In this document: in pieces, positions 54,938 to 64,000 of the stretch
Numbering within the stretch: the stretch's first letter is position 1
Layout: each line of letters starts with the position of its first letter
Assembly (NCBI RefSeq): GCF_029853695.1
Contig: NZ_CP122537.1
Coordinates: 1,798,001-1,862,000, forward strand
Source: Jannaschia sp. GRR-S6-38
GTDB taxonomy: Bacteria; Pseudomonadota; Alphaproteobacteria; Rhodobacterales; Rhodobacteraceae
Direction: 5' to 3'
Length of the DNA stretch: 64,000 bases
The notes under the pieces: model-generated
Told to the model about the DNA's origin: nothing
The model's database searches: none
The model's input: only the letters and a program-made list of their open reading frames with translations
Translations under genes and position numbers: made by a program

Positions 54938-57383
54938 GTGGATATTCAAATGACAGTCAGACCGTTCAAGCGGCTGGCGGTCGCGGCTTCCGTCGCGGTC
55001 GTCCTCCTTTCAGGATGCCAATCCGACGAGGCGCGTATCGACGAGCTCTTCGCCTCGGCCGAGGCGTTCGTCGAGGACCGCGACTTCGCCCGCGCGCTGA
55101 TCCAGTATCGCAACATCCTCAAGATCGACGGCGACCATGCCGAGACGCGGATCGCGCTGGGCCGGATGTTCCTGTCGCAGGGCTATCTGCGCGAGGCCGC
55201 GCGCGAATACACGCTGCTGTCCGAACGCCAGCCCGACCGGGTCGAGTGGCGCTTCGCGCTGGGACAGATCGCGGTGATGCAGACCGACTGGGACGCGCTG
55301 CGCCGCCATGCCGACATCGCCGAGGGTATCGCCCCGGACGCGTCCGAGACCGCCATCCTGCGCCATGCGGTCGCCTTCCGCGACGCGATGCGCGAGAACG
55401 ATCCGCGCGCCCGCGACGCGCTGGCCGAGACCATCGCCCCGCTGCGCGCGGCGCGCCCCGACGAGCCGGTGATGCTGCGCATCGCGCTGGAGGCCGCGCT
55501 CGATGCCGGGCGCGAGGCCGAGGCGCTGGCGATCCTCGACGACACGCTGGGCCGCGACCCCTACCGCGCCGACCTGCAGGTGATGCGCATCCGCCTCCTG
55601 GCCGATGACGGGCGCGAGGACCCGGTCGATCAGCGCCTGATGGAGCTGGTCGCGCTCTACCCGAGCGACCCCGAGATCGTGTCGATGCTGGTGGCCCGGC
55701 ACATGTCGCAAGGCCGCGTGACCGAGGCGGGACAGGTCCTGCGGGCCCTGACCGACGGGGCCCCGGCCGACGATGTGGGCGCACGCGCCGTCCTTGTGCG
55801 GTTCCTCTTGCGCACCCAGGGCCCCGATGCCGCGCTGGCCGAGCTGGCGCGCCAGCGCGAGGCGGCGGGCGACGGGCCGGGCGCACGGCTCTATGCCGCG
55901 ATGGAGCGGGCGATCCGCTTCGATACCGGCGAGCGCGCGGGCGCGATCGACGGGCTGCGCACGCTTCTGGCCGAGGGCGAGGAGGGCGGCGAGGCGCGGA
56001 TGATCCGCGTTCTGTTGGCCCGGATGCTGGACCGGCAGGGCGAGCGCCGCGAGGCGCGCGCCGAGGTCGAGACCGTGCTGGGCGCCGATCCGGGCGAGGT
56101 GGGCGCGCTGAAGCTGCGCGCCGGCTGGGCCATCGAGGCGGAGCGCCCGAAGGACGCCATCGTCGACCTGCGCTCCGCGCTGTCGCAATCGCCGCGCGAC
56201 ACCGATCTTCTGAACCTGATGGCCGCCGCGCACAGCCTGGACGGCAATCCGGGTCTCGCGATGGAGCAGCTTGCGCAGGCCGCGCAGGTCTCCGGCCATG
56301 CCGCCGCCGAGACCGAGCGCTATGCCCGCGCCCTGATCGGCGAGGGCCGCGACCGGCTGGCGCTGCGCGTGCTGCAGGCTGCGCAGGACGCGGCGCCGGG
56401 CCATCTGGGCGTCAGCCGCCTGCTGGGCGAGCTGCATATCGATGCGGGCGACTGGGGCGGGGCGCTGCAGGCCGCCGCGCATATCGACCGCATCCCGGGC
56501 GAGGCGGCCGCCGCGGCCGCGGCCTCGCTGCGTGCGGGCGTCGCTCTCAAGCGGGAACCGCGCCGCGACGGGCTGGGCGATCTCTACGATCCCGAAAGCC
56601 TGGAACAGCCGGCGCTGACCCGCGCCGTCTCCGAGCTGATCGCCATCGACGAGGCGCCGCTGGCGCTGAGCCATATCGAGACGATTCGCGCCGAATATCC
56701 CGACGCGCCGGCGCTGGCGCTGATCCGGGCGGAACTTCTGGGCCTGACCGACCGGCTGGCCGAGGCGGCGGGCGCCTACGAGGCGCTGCTCGATCATCCC
56801 GAGCTGGCCGAGGCCGCGACGCTGCGCCTGTTCGGCCTGAAGGCCGGGCAGCAGGACCTGGCGGGTGCGACGGCGGTGCTGGCGCGCGGGCTGCGCGATC
56901 ACCCGGATCTCGCTGCCGCTGCGCCTCTTGGAGGCGGATCGCCTGTCGGCGTCGGGCGACACGGCGGCCGCCATCGCGCTTCTCCGTGCGCTGCATGCCG
57001 ACGCGCCGCGCAACGCGATGGTCGCCAACAACCTCGCCGCGCTGATCTCGGTCACGACCGACGACCCCGCCGCGCTGGCCGAGGCGGCGCGGATCGTGGC
57101 GCCCCTGCGCGGCGATGCGCGGCCCGAGGTTTCGGACACGATCGGCTGGATCGACTTCCTGCGCGGCGACGCGCAGGGCGCGCTGCCGCTGATGCGCCGC
57201 GCCGCGCGGGGCATGCCCGCGGATCCGGGCGTGCAACTGCGCCTCGGGCAGGTCCATGCCGCGCTGGGCGAGACCGAGGCCGCGGCCGCGGCCTTCGCCG
57301 CGGTGCTGGACCTGGCCGGACCCGAAGCGCCCCTGGCCCGCGACGCGCAGGCCCGGCTCGACGCGCTGCCGAAGGACGGCTGA
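54938..57383 (+). pseudogene. TPR-repeat lipoprotein of exosortase/EPS loci (PrsT-like), single-base frameshift
   Basis: A long TPR protein with a lipoprotein signal (AVVLLSGC, Cys about 23 from the ATG at 54950; a GTG at 54938 is an alternative start). TPR-like helix pairs fill the rest (ARALIQYRNILKIDGDHAETRIALGRMFL-type, EVGALKLRAGWAIEAERPKDAIVDLRSALSQSP-type). The frame is intact to about 56908 (ARGLRDHPD). The continuation LPLRLLEADRLSASGDTAAAIALL to the stop at 57383 is in the +1 frame. Dropping one base near 56911 gives HPDSLPLRLLEADRL and about 810 residues, and the exosortase gene then starts 5 nt after the stop. PrsT proteins accompany PEP-CTERM/exosortase systems. Confidence 0.85.
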
Positions 57384-57387
57384 GCGC

Positions 57388-58935
57388 ATGGCCTGGACCG
57401 GCGCCGCCACCCGCGCCGCGCCGCCTTGGGGTCTGGCGGCGTTGGGCCTCGCGCTCGGCGTGTCGCTGCCCGTGTTCTGGCCGGGCCTCGTCTCGCTGGT
57501 CGCGGCCTGGCTGACGCCGGAATACAGCCACGGGCCGCTGATCCCGCTGATCTCGCTGTTTCTGTTCCTGCGCGAGATGCGCGACGCCCCCGCCCCGCCC
57601 GACGCCGCGCCCGACCGCCGGCCGGGCCTCGCGCTGGGCGTGGTCGCGTTGCTGCTGGCGCTGGCGGGCAATCGCACGGGCATCCCCGACCTCGTGACCT
57701 ACGGGCTGATCCTGTGGGTCATGGCGCTGGTGCTGGCCGCGATGGGCTGGACGCGGGGCCGGCGGCACTGGGCCTCGGTCTTCCACCTGATCTTCATGCT
57801 GCCGCTGCCGCAGGTCGTGTTCTGGCAGGTCTCGACCGCGCTGCAGACCGTGTCGGCCGAGATCGGCGTGGCGCTGGTGACGCTGGCGGGCGTTCCGGTG
57901 CTGCTGGAAGGCCATGTGATCGACTTGGGCGTCTACAAGCTGCAGGTGGCCGAAGCCTGTTCGGGGCTGCGCTATCTCTTCCCGATCCTCAGCTTCTCCT
58001 ATCTCGTGGCGATCCTCTATCGCGGACCCTTCGCGCATAAGGCGCTGTTGTTTCTGATGGCCGCGCCGCTGGCCGTCCTCCTGAACGCCGCGCGGATCGG
58101 CGTGATCGGCATCCTCGTTGACCGATTCGGCATCGCCCATGCCGAAGGGTTCTCGCATCTCTTCGAGGGCTGGGTGGTGTTCGGCCTCTGCCTCGCGATC
58201 CTGCTCGGCACCGCGCGCGCCCTGGCCGCCTTCCGCGGTACGACCGGGCCGATGCTGGATCTCGACACCGACGGGCTGGCCCGCCAGGCGGCGCATCTGC
58301 CGGCGATCGGCGGGGCCGGGGCGCTGGCGGGGCTCGCGCTTATGGCGGCCGGGGCGCTGGCGCTCGACCGCCCGGCCCCCGCGCCGGACGACATCGCGCG
58401 CGCGCCGCTCGCGCCCTTCCCGATGCGCATCGGCGCCTGGGACGGACAGCGGGCGTCGCTCGACGACGAGACGCGGCGCGTGCTGGCCGCCTCGGACACG
58501 CTGGTCGCCGATTACGTCGCGCCCGGGGCCGCGGCGCCGGTCTCGCTCTTCGTGGCGTGGTACGCGCGGCAGACCAACGGGGCGGGGCTGCATTCGCCCG
58601 AGGTCTGCCTGCCCGCGGGCGGCTGGGAGATCGCCGAGCTGCGCCAGCAGAGCGTGCCGCAGGGCTTCGAGGTCAACCGCGCGGTGATCCGCAAGGGGCT
58701 GGAGCGCCAGCTCGTCTGGTACTGGTTCGAACAGCGCGGCACGCGCCTCACCTCCGCCTGGCAGGCCAAGTTCTCGGCGCTGCGCGACGGGCTGGTCGCG
58801 GGCCGCAGCGACGGCACGATCGTGCGGCTGGTCACGCGGGTGCGCGACAACGAGGCCGTGGATCAGGCCGAGGCGCGGCTGCAGGGCTTCCTCGACGCCG
58901 CGCTGCCGCAGATCGCGGGGCATCTGCCGGAGTAG
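57388..58935 (+). CDS. xrtD: Exosortase XrtD-type (VPLPA-CTERM) fused to EpsI domain
   Basis: A 515-residue inner-membrane cysteine transpeptidase of the exosortase family, expected to process proteins bearing a C-terminal sorting signal. Residues about 1-290 carry eight or so helices and the catalytic set: Cys in AEACSGLRYLFP, Arg in LNAARIGVIGI and His in GFSHLFEGW. Residues about 320-515 form an EpsI/DUF3485 domain (PMRIGAWDGQR, VAWYARQTNGAGLHSPEVCLPAGGWEI) exposed to the periplasm. The exosortase-EpsI fusion and host type point to XrtD, the VPLPA-CTERM variant known in Rhodobacterales. It follows the TPR gene by 4 bp. Confidence 0.88.
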   Translation: MAWTGAATRAAPPWGLAALGLALGVSLPVFWPGLVSLVAAWLTPEYSHGPLIPLISLFLFLREMRDAPAPPDAAPDRRPGLALGVVALLLALAGNRTGIPDLVTYGLILWVMALVLAAMGWTRGRRHWASVFHLIFMLPLPQVVFWQVSTALQTVSAEIGVALVTLAGVPVLLEGHVIDLGVYKLQVAEACSGLRYLFPILSFSYLVAILYRGPFAHKALLFLMAAPLAVLLNAARIGVIGILVDRFGIAHAEGFSHLFEGWVVFGLCLAILLGTARALAAFRGTTGPMLDLDTDGLARQAAHLPAIGGAGALAGLALMAAGALALDRPAPAPDDIARAPLAPFPMRIGAWDGQRASLDDETRRVLAASDTLVADYVAPGAAAPVSLFVAWYARQTNGAGLHSPEVCLPAGGWEIAELRQQSVPQGFEVNRAVIRKGLERQLVWYWFEQRGTRLTSAWQAKFSALRDGLVAGRSDGTIVRLVTRVRDNEAVDQAEARLQGFLDAALPQIAGHLPE

Positions 58936-58958
58936 TCGGTCCCGGGCCGGGCAGGGGA

Positions 58959-60158
58959 TCAGCCCTTCGAGAACACCCGCTCGTAGGCGGCCAGAAGCTG
59001 CGGCGCGGAATGGTCCCAGCTCAGCCGCTCGAGCACGCGAGCCCGCCCCCGCCGGCCCATGGCGCGCGCCTCCTCGGGGTGGTCCATCAGCCACGCCACC
59101 TTCGCCGCGAAATCCTCCGGATCGTTGGCGCGGGCGTAGAGCGCGGCATCCCCCGCCGAGGCGCGGCCCTCGGTCAGGTCGAACTGCACCAGCGGCATTT
59201 CGAGCGTCATGTATTCCATGACCTTGTTCATGGTGGAGATGTCGTTCATCGCGTTCTTCGGATCGGGCGCCAGCCCGATATCGCAGGCATTCAGCGCCGC
59301 CAGCATCGCCTCGCCGTAGAGCGCGCCGGTGAAGGTGAAGTGATCGGCGAGCCCCAGGTGCGCGACCTCGGCCTCGACCGCGTCCTGGTGCGGGCCGAAG
59401 CCGATCACGACGACATGCACGTCGTCCTTTCCCAGTTCGCGGACGAGATGGCCCACCGCGGCGACCATGATCTCCAGCCCCTCCTGCTGGCCGATGATGC
59501 CGATCCAGCCCAGCACGGTGCCCGCGCGGCGATAGGCGGGGTCGCCGGGGCCGGGAGTGAATTTCTCGATCCGGGGGGCGGAGCGGACGACGAACACGTC
59601 CTCGGCGGCCATGCCGCCCCGGTCCCGAGCGATGCGGGCGAAGCTTTCATTGGTGGCGATGGAGACCTGCGCGCAGGCGAAGGTGATCCGCTCCCAGAGG
59701 CGCATGACGCCGTAGAGCAGGCCGCGCTTGCCGAACTTGGCCTCGAAGAGCTCGGGGCAGACATCATGATGGTCGAACAGATAGCGCACCCCGGCCAGGC
59801 GGTAGCGCAGCGCCAGGAGCCAGATCAGGTCGGGCGGGTTGCAGCCGTGGATCACGTCGAAGCCGCGCTCGCGCCGCACGGTCCGGGCCAGCCGGAACCA
59901 GTGGCGGATCGCGTGCAGGTATTCGCGCGCATAGGCCACCGCGCCGGCATGCGCCTCGGGCGGGGCGGGGTGGCGGTAGATATGGACGCCGTCGATCTCC
60001 TCGTAGGCCGCGTCCCAGCCGCGGCCCATGGGGCAGATCACCGAGACCGCGTAGCCCGCGGAGCGCAGGGTCGTCGCCTCCAGCCAGACGCGGCGGTCGA
60101 GGGGGACGGGCAGGTTCTCGACCACGATCAGGACGCGGCGGGGAGGATCGAAGGACAT
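58959..60158 (-). CDS. Glycosyltransferase family 4
   Basis: A 399-residue GT-B enzyme: VLIVVENLPVPLDRRVWLEATTLRSAGYAVSVICP at the N terminus, DVIHGCNPPDLIWLLALRYR, DHHDVCPELFEAKFGK, and the GT4 donor site in MNDISTMNKVMEYMTLEMPLVQFDLTEGR (E-x7-E-like pattern). The opening motif PVPLDRRVWLEA is frequent in glycosyltransferases near exosortase loci. It is convergent with xrtD (23-bp gap) and divergent from the TPP enzyme gene. Last identifiable gene of the polysaccharide locus. Confidence 0.9.
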   Translation of the reverse strand: MSFDPPRRVLIVVENLPVPLDRRVWLEATTLRSAGYAVSVICPMGRGWDAAYEEIDGVHIYRHPAPPEAHAGAVAYAREYLHAIRHWFRLARTVRRERGFDVIHGCNPPDLIWLLALRYRLAGVRYLFDHHDVCPELFEAKFGKRGLLYGVMRLWERITFACAQVSIATNESFARIARDRGGMAAEDVFVVRSAPRIEKFTPGPGDPAYRRAGTVLGWIGIIGQQEGLEIMVAAVGHLVRELGKDDVHVVVIGFGPHQDAVEAEVAHLGLADHFTFTGALYGEAMLAALNACDIGLAPDPKNAMNDISTMNKVMEYMTLEMPLVQFDLTEGRASAGDAALYARANDPEDFAAKVAWLMDHPEEARAMGRRGRARVLERLSWDHSAPQLLAAYERVFSKG

Positions 60159-60294
60159 GGCTCCGGATAGGCCGCGCGGCGCAGCGAATGACAAGCCGGG
60201 CGGGCGCAAAACCCCGCGCCGATGGCAGCCGCGCAACGCTTGGCGGCGCCGCGCGCGCGTGGCACCAAGGCGGCGCACCAAGGGGGAGCGATCC

Positions 60295-61932
60295 ATGTCC
60301 AGTCCCGCGCGCCATGGCGGCGCCCTTCTGATCGACTGCCTCGCGGCGCAGGGCGTCGAGCGCGTCTTCTGCATCCCGGGCGAGTCCTTCCTCGCCGCGC
60401 TGGACGGGCTGCACGATGCCGCCATCCCGGTCCATGTCGCGCGGCAGGAGGGCGGCGCGGCGATGATGGCCGAGGCGATGGGCAAGCTGACCGGTCGGCC
60501 CGGCGTGGCCTTCGTGACGCGGGGCCCCGGCGCGACGAATGCCAGCGCGGGCGTGCATGTGGCGATGCAGGACTCGACCCCGATGGTGCTGTTCGTGGGC
60601 GACGTGGCTTCGGACCAGCGCGACCGCGAGGCCTTCCAGGAGGTGGATTACCGCGGCATGTTCGGCCCGCTCGCCAAATGGGTGGCGCGGATCGACCGGG
60701 CGGACCGCATCCCCGAATATGTCAGCCATGCCTTCCACGTCGCGCAATCGGGGCGGCCGGGGCCGGTGGTGCTGACGCTGCCCGAAGACATGCTGTCGGG
60801 GCCGGCCGGGGGCGCGGCGGTCCCGGCGGCCAGCCTGCCCTCGGGCAAGGCGGCGGAGGACGACATCGCCGCCATCCTGGACCGGCTGGGTGCGGCGGAG
60901 CGGCCCTTCGTGATCGTGGGCGGCGGCGGCTGGAGCGCCGAGGCCCATGCCGCGATCGGGACCTTCGCGGAGGTGATGGGCCTGCCCGTCGGCGCGTCCT
61001 TCCGCTGCCAGGATTACATTGATAACGACCACCCGAACTATGCCGGCGATGTCGGCATCGGGATCAACCCGAAGCTCGCGCAGCGCGTGCGGGACGCTGA
61101 CGTGATCCTGAGCCTCGGCGCGCGGCTGGGCGAGATGACGACCTCGGGCTACACGCTGCTGACCCCGCCGGTGCCGGCGCAGGCCCTGATCCATGTCCAT
61201 GCCGACCCGTCCGAGCTGGGCCGCGTTTATCGCCCGGAGCTCGCGGTCGTCGGCCGGCCCGGGCCGGTGGCGGTGCAACTGGCGGCCGCCGCGCGGGCGC
61301 GGGCGGGCGGCGACTGGCTGTCCGGGGCGCGGGCCGATTACGAAGCCTGGCAGAGGCCCGAGGAGACGCCTGGCGCGCTGAAGATGGAGCGCGTGATCGC
61401 GCATCTGGGCGCGGTGCTGCCGCGCGACGCGATCCTGACCAACGGGGCGGGCAACTACTCGGCCTGGGCGCATCGCTACCACCGCTACCGCGCCTGGCGC
61501 AGCCAGCTCGCGCCGACCTCCGGCTCGATGGGTTACGGGCTGCCGGCGGCGATCGCGGCCAAGCTGCACGATCCCGCGCGCGAGGTGATCTGCCTGGCCG
61601 GGGATGGCTGCTTCCAGATGGTGAGCCAGGAATTCGGCACGGCCTGCGCCGAAGGCGCGAACGTCATCGTGCTGGTCTGCGACAACGGCATGTACGGGTC
61701 GATCCGGATGCACCAGCAGAAGCATTATCCGAAGCGGGTCTCGGGCACGGTGCTGAAGAACCCGGATTTCGCCGCCTTGGCCCGCGCGCATGGCGGCCAT
61801 GGTGAAACGGTGGCGGAGGATGCGGCCTTCGCGCCCGCGCTGGAGCGGGCGCGGGCGGCGGGGGTGCCGGCGATCATCCACCTGAAGATGGACCCCGCGG
61901 CGCTGTCGCCCCGCCTGCGGCTGGAGGACTGA
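60295..61932 (+). CDS. Thiamine pyrophosphate-dependent enzyme (acetolactate synthase-like)
   Basis: A 545-residue ThDP enzyme of the acetolactate synthase/benzoylformate decarboxylase superfamily. N-terminal PYR domain with the catalytic Glu in [17 protein letters not shown], a central domain (about 190-330), and the PP domain with the ThDP/Mg motif [26 protein letters not shown] ending in [13 protein letters not shown]. The usual GDGSF is GDGCF. It is not ilvB: no regulatory-subunit gene follows, and ilvD lies 45 kb away. Reaction unknown; 2-keto-acid decarboxylation or carboligation are candidates. Confidence 0.85.
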   Translation: MSSPARHGGALLIDCLAAQGVERVFCIPGESFLAALDGLHDAAIPVHVARQEGGAAMMAEAMGKLTGRPGVAFVTRGPGATNASAGVHVAMQDSTPMVLFVGDVASDQRDREAFQEVDYRGMFGPLAKWVARIDRADRIPEYVSHAFHVAQSGRPGPVVLTLPEDMLSGPAGGAAVPAASLPSGKAAEDDIAAILDRLGAAERPFVIVGGGGWSAEAHAAIGTFAEVMGLPVGASFRCQDYIDNDHPNYAGDVGIGINPKLAQRVRDADVILSLGARLGEMTTSGYTLLTPPVPAQALIHVHADPSELGRVYRPELAVVGRPGPVAVQLAAAARARAGGDWLSGARADYEAWQRPEETPGALKMERVIAHLGAVLPRDAILTNGAGNYSAWAHRYHRYRAWRSQLAPTSGSMGYGLPAAIAAKLHDPAREVICLAGDGCFQMVSQEFGTACAEGANVIVLVCDNGMYGSIRMHQQKHYPKRVSGTVLKNPDFAALARAHGGHGETVAEDAAFAPALERARAAGVPAIIHLKMDPAALSPRLRLED

Positions 61933-61938
61933 GGCCAG

Positions 61939-61973
61939 AAGGGAAGGTCTTTCGTACGAAAGATCTCCCCCTT
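61939..61973. terminator. Large inverted repeat between convergent genes, possible bidirectional terminator
   Basis: Centred at 61955/61956 on the perfect 16-bp palindrome TCTTTCGTACGAAAGA, with imperfect pairing continuing to arms of about 17 nt. It fills most of the 52-bp gap between the TPP-enzyme stop and the gcdH stop. Position suggests a shared terminator, but neither side carries a clear T tract, and the symmetric CGTACG core would also suit a dimeric DNA-binding protein. Confidence 0.55.
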
Positions 61974-61984
61974 CTCCGTCGCGC

Positions 61985-63202
<1,218 letters not shown>

Positions 63203-63212
63203 GGTCGTCTCC

Positions 63213-64000
63213 TCAGGCGGTCTGGGTCTCGGGGTCGGCCAATCGGTCGGCGAAATGGGTCACGAGACGGTGTTTCAGTATCTTTCCCGTCGGCGCGGCC
63301 GGCAGGGCCGTCGCGGCGATGATGCGTTCGGGGCGCTTGTACGCCGCCAGCCGCTCGGCCGCAAAGGCGCGCAATGCCGCGACGTCGAGCGCGTCGGGGT
63401 CGACGCATTGCACGAAGGCCAGCACCTCCTCGTCGCCGCCGGGCTTCGCGCGGCCGATCACGGCGCATTGTATCACGTCGGGATGATCGTTGAGCGCGGC
63501 CTCCACCTCGGGCGGGTAGACGTTGAACCCGCCGCGGATGATCAGCTCCTTGCAGCGGCCGACCACGGTCAGGCGGCCGTCGGCGTCGAGGCGCCCGAGA
63601 TCGCCGGTGCGCAGCCAGCCCTCCGGCGACAGGACGCGCGCCGTCTCCGCAGGGTTGCGATAGTAGCCGGCCATCACATGCGGCCCCCGGGTCAGGATCT
63701 CGCCCACGCCCGCCTCGCCGCCGCCCATCGCCTCGTCCAGCTTGATCTCGATGCCGGGCAGGGCCGGGCCCACGCTGACATCGGGGGTGCCGATCGGATT
63801 GCGGGTCCCGCAGATCCCGGCGGTCGATTCGGTCATGCCGTAGCCGTTCTGTAGCGGCAGCCCGTAGAACGCCTCGGCCTTGCGCTTCCAGGCCGGGTCG
63901 AGCGGCGCCGCGCCGGAGGAGACGTAGCGCAGCTTCGCGTCCGTCAGACCGGGCAGCCCGCCGCGCGCGACGTGATCCATCAGGAGCGCGTGCATCTGCG
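63213..64000 (-). CDS. AMP-binding acyl-CoA synthetase, C-terminal part (5' end outside window)
   Basis: About 262 C-terminal residues of an ANL-superfamily adenylating enzyme; the frame is open to base 64000, so the N-terminal half lies beyond the window. Motifs: [25 protein letters not shown] (A5), [36 protein letters not shown] (A7-A8 hinge, given by its ends), [11 protein letters not shown] and the A10 lysine in [14 protein letters not shown]. It resembles medium/long-chain acyl-CoA or dicarboxylate-CoA ligases. Pairing with gcdH hints at a glutarate-type or other short acid substrate, but specificity cannot be read from this half. Confidence 0.9.
   Translation of the reverse strand, partial: QMHALLMDHVARGGLPGLTDAKLRYVSSGAAPLDPAWKRKAEAFYGLPLQNGYGMTESTAGICGTRNPIGTPDVSVGPALPGIEIKLDEAMGGGEAGVGEILTRGPHVMAGYYRNPAETARVLSPEGWLRTGDLGRLDADGRLTVVGRCKELIIRGGFNVYPPEVEAALNDHPDVIQCAVIGRAKPGGDEEVLAFVQCVDPDALDVAALRAFAAERLAAYKRPERIIAATALPAAPTGKILKHRLVTHFADRLADPETQTA

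Noticed and set aside
54938..57514. An 858-residue TPR protein overlapping the exosortase gene
   Set aside because: Residues after about 56910 are Arg/Gly-rich and lack TPR pattern; the real continuation is in the +1 frame and ends at 57383.

Overview
The window is about 69-70% GC by eye, densely packed, and full of start/stop overlaps of the ATGA/GTGA kind. Gene content points to an alphaproteobacterium of the Rhodobacteraceae (Roseobacter group): the DUF6478 protein behind ilvD, the ferritin-VIT iron exporter MbfA, an HWE-family histidine kinase, the DUF3726/Ldh/M19-dipeptidase cluster and an exosortase of the VPLPA-CTERM (XrtD) type fused to an EpsI domain. No rRNA, tRNA, IS element, prophage or CRISPR array was seen. 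This looks like ordinary chromosome with an exopolysaccharide locus.

Layout. 1-4.3 kb: end of a nucleoside/base-type ABC importer (ATPase, two permeases) coupled to a cytosine-deaminase-like amidohydrolase. 4.3-9.3 kb: hexuronate catabolism (KDG kinase, and uxaC-uxuB-uxuA as one coupled operon). 9.3-15.4 kb: zapE, a DUF7002-like/secreted protein pair, accD-membrane protein-folC, and a CPBP protease. 15.5-21.7 kb: ilvD, DUF6478 and a small partner, a FadH-type 2,4-dienoyl-CoA reductase, and a LysR regulator ending in a clear terminator. 21.7-31.2 kb: HWE kinase, beta-barrel protein, a four-gene coupled operon (molybdopterin-binding, GNAT, AhpD-like, OmpA-like), map, radC, an ornithine cyclodeaminase homologue and a DUF4239 protein. 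30.5-38.6 kb: an AEC transporter-S-formylglutathione hydrolase-HAD operon, cardiolipin-synthase-like PLD plus EEP nuclease, mbfA, TetR, ubiG and pip. 39.7-43.9 kb: M19 dipeptidase, a 536-residue unknown, DUF3726 and an Ldh oxidoreductase.

38.5-60.2 kb carries the exopolysaccharide machinery: an OPX export lipoprotein, two GT2 and one GT4 glycosyltransferases, an O-antigen-ligase/Wzy-type polymerase, a beta-helix protein, a Wzx-type flippase, a BY-kinase (CpsD) with a YG-repeat tail, a Wzz/GumC co-polymerase, an ExeA-like ATPase, an initiating sugar transferase, a TPR lipoprotein of PrsT type and the exosortase XrtD-EpsI. It is therefore a polysaccharide locus tied to an exosortase protein-sorting system. 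No VPLPA-CTERM substrate is visible in the window. 60.2-64 kb: a TPP-dependent enzyme, then glutaryl-CoA dehydrogenase behind a truncated acyl-CoA synthetase.

Three otherwise intact genes each carry one single-base frameshift: the Ldh oxidoreductase near 43161, the beta-helix protein in a C5 run at 46680-46684, and the TPR protein near 56911. Repairing each restores a family-like protein, and the downstream start is still spaced normally. They are either assembly errors or recent inactivation and deserve checking first. I found no clearly new defence-like or mobile system. The least explained coherent unit is the dipeptidase/536-aa/DUF3726/Ldh cluster.
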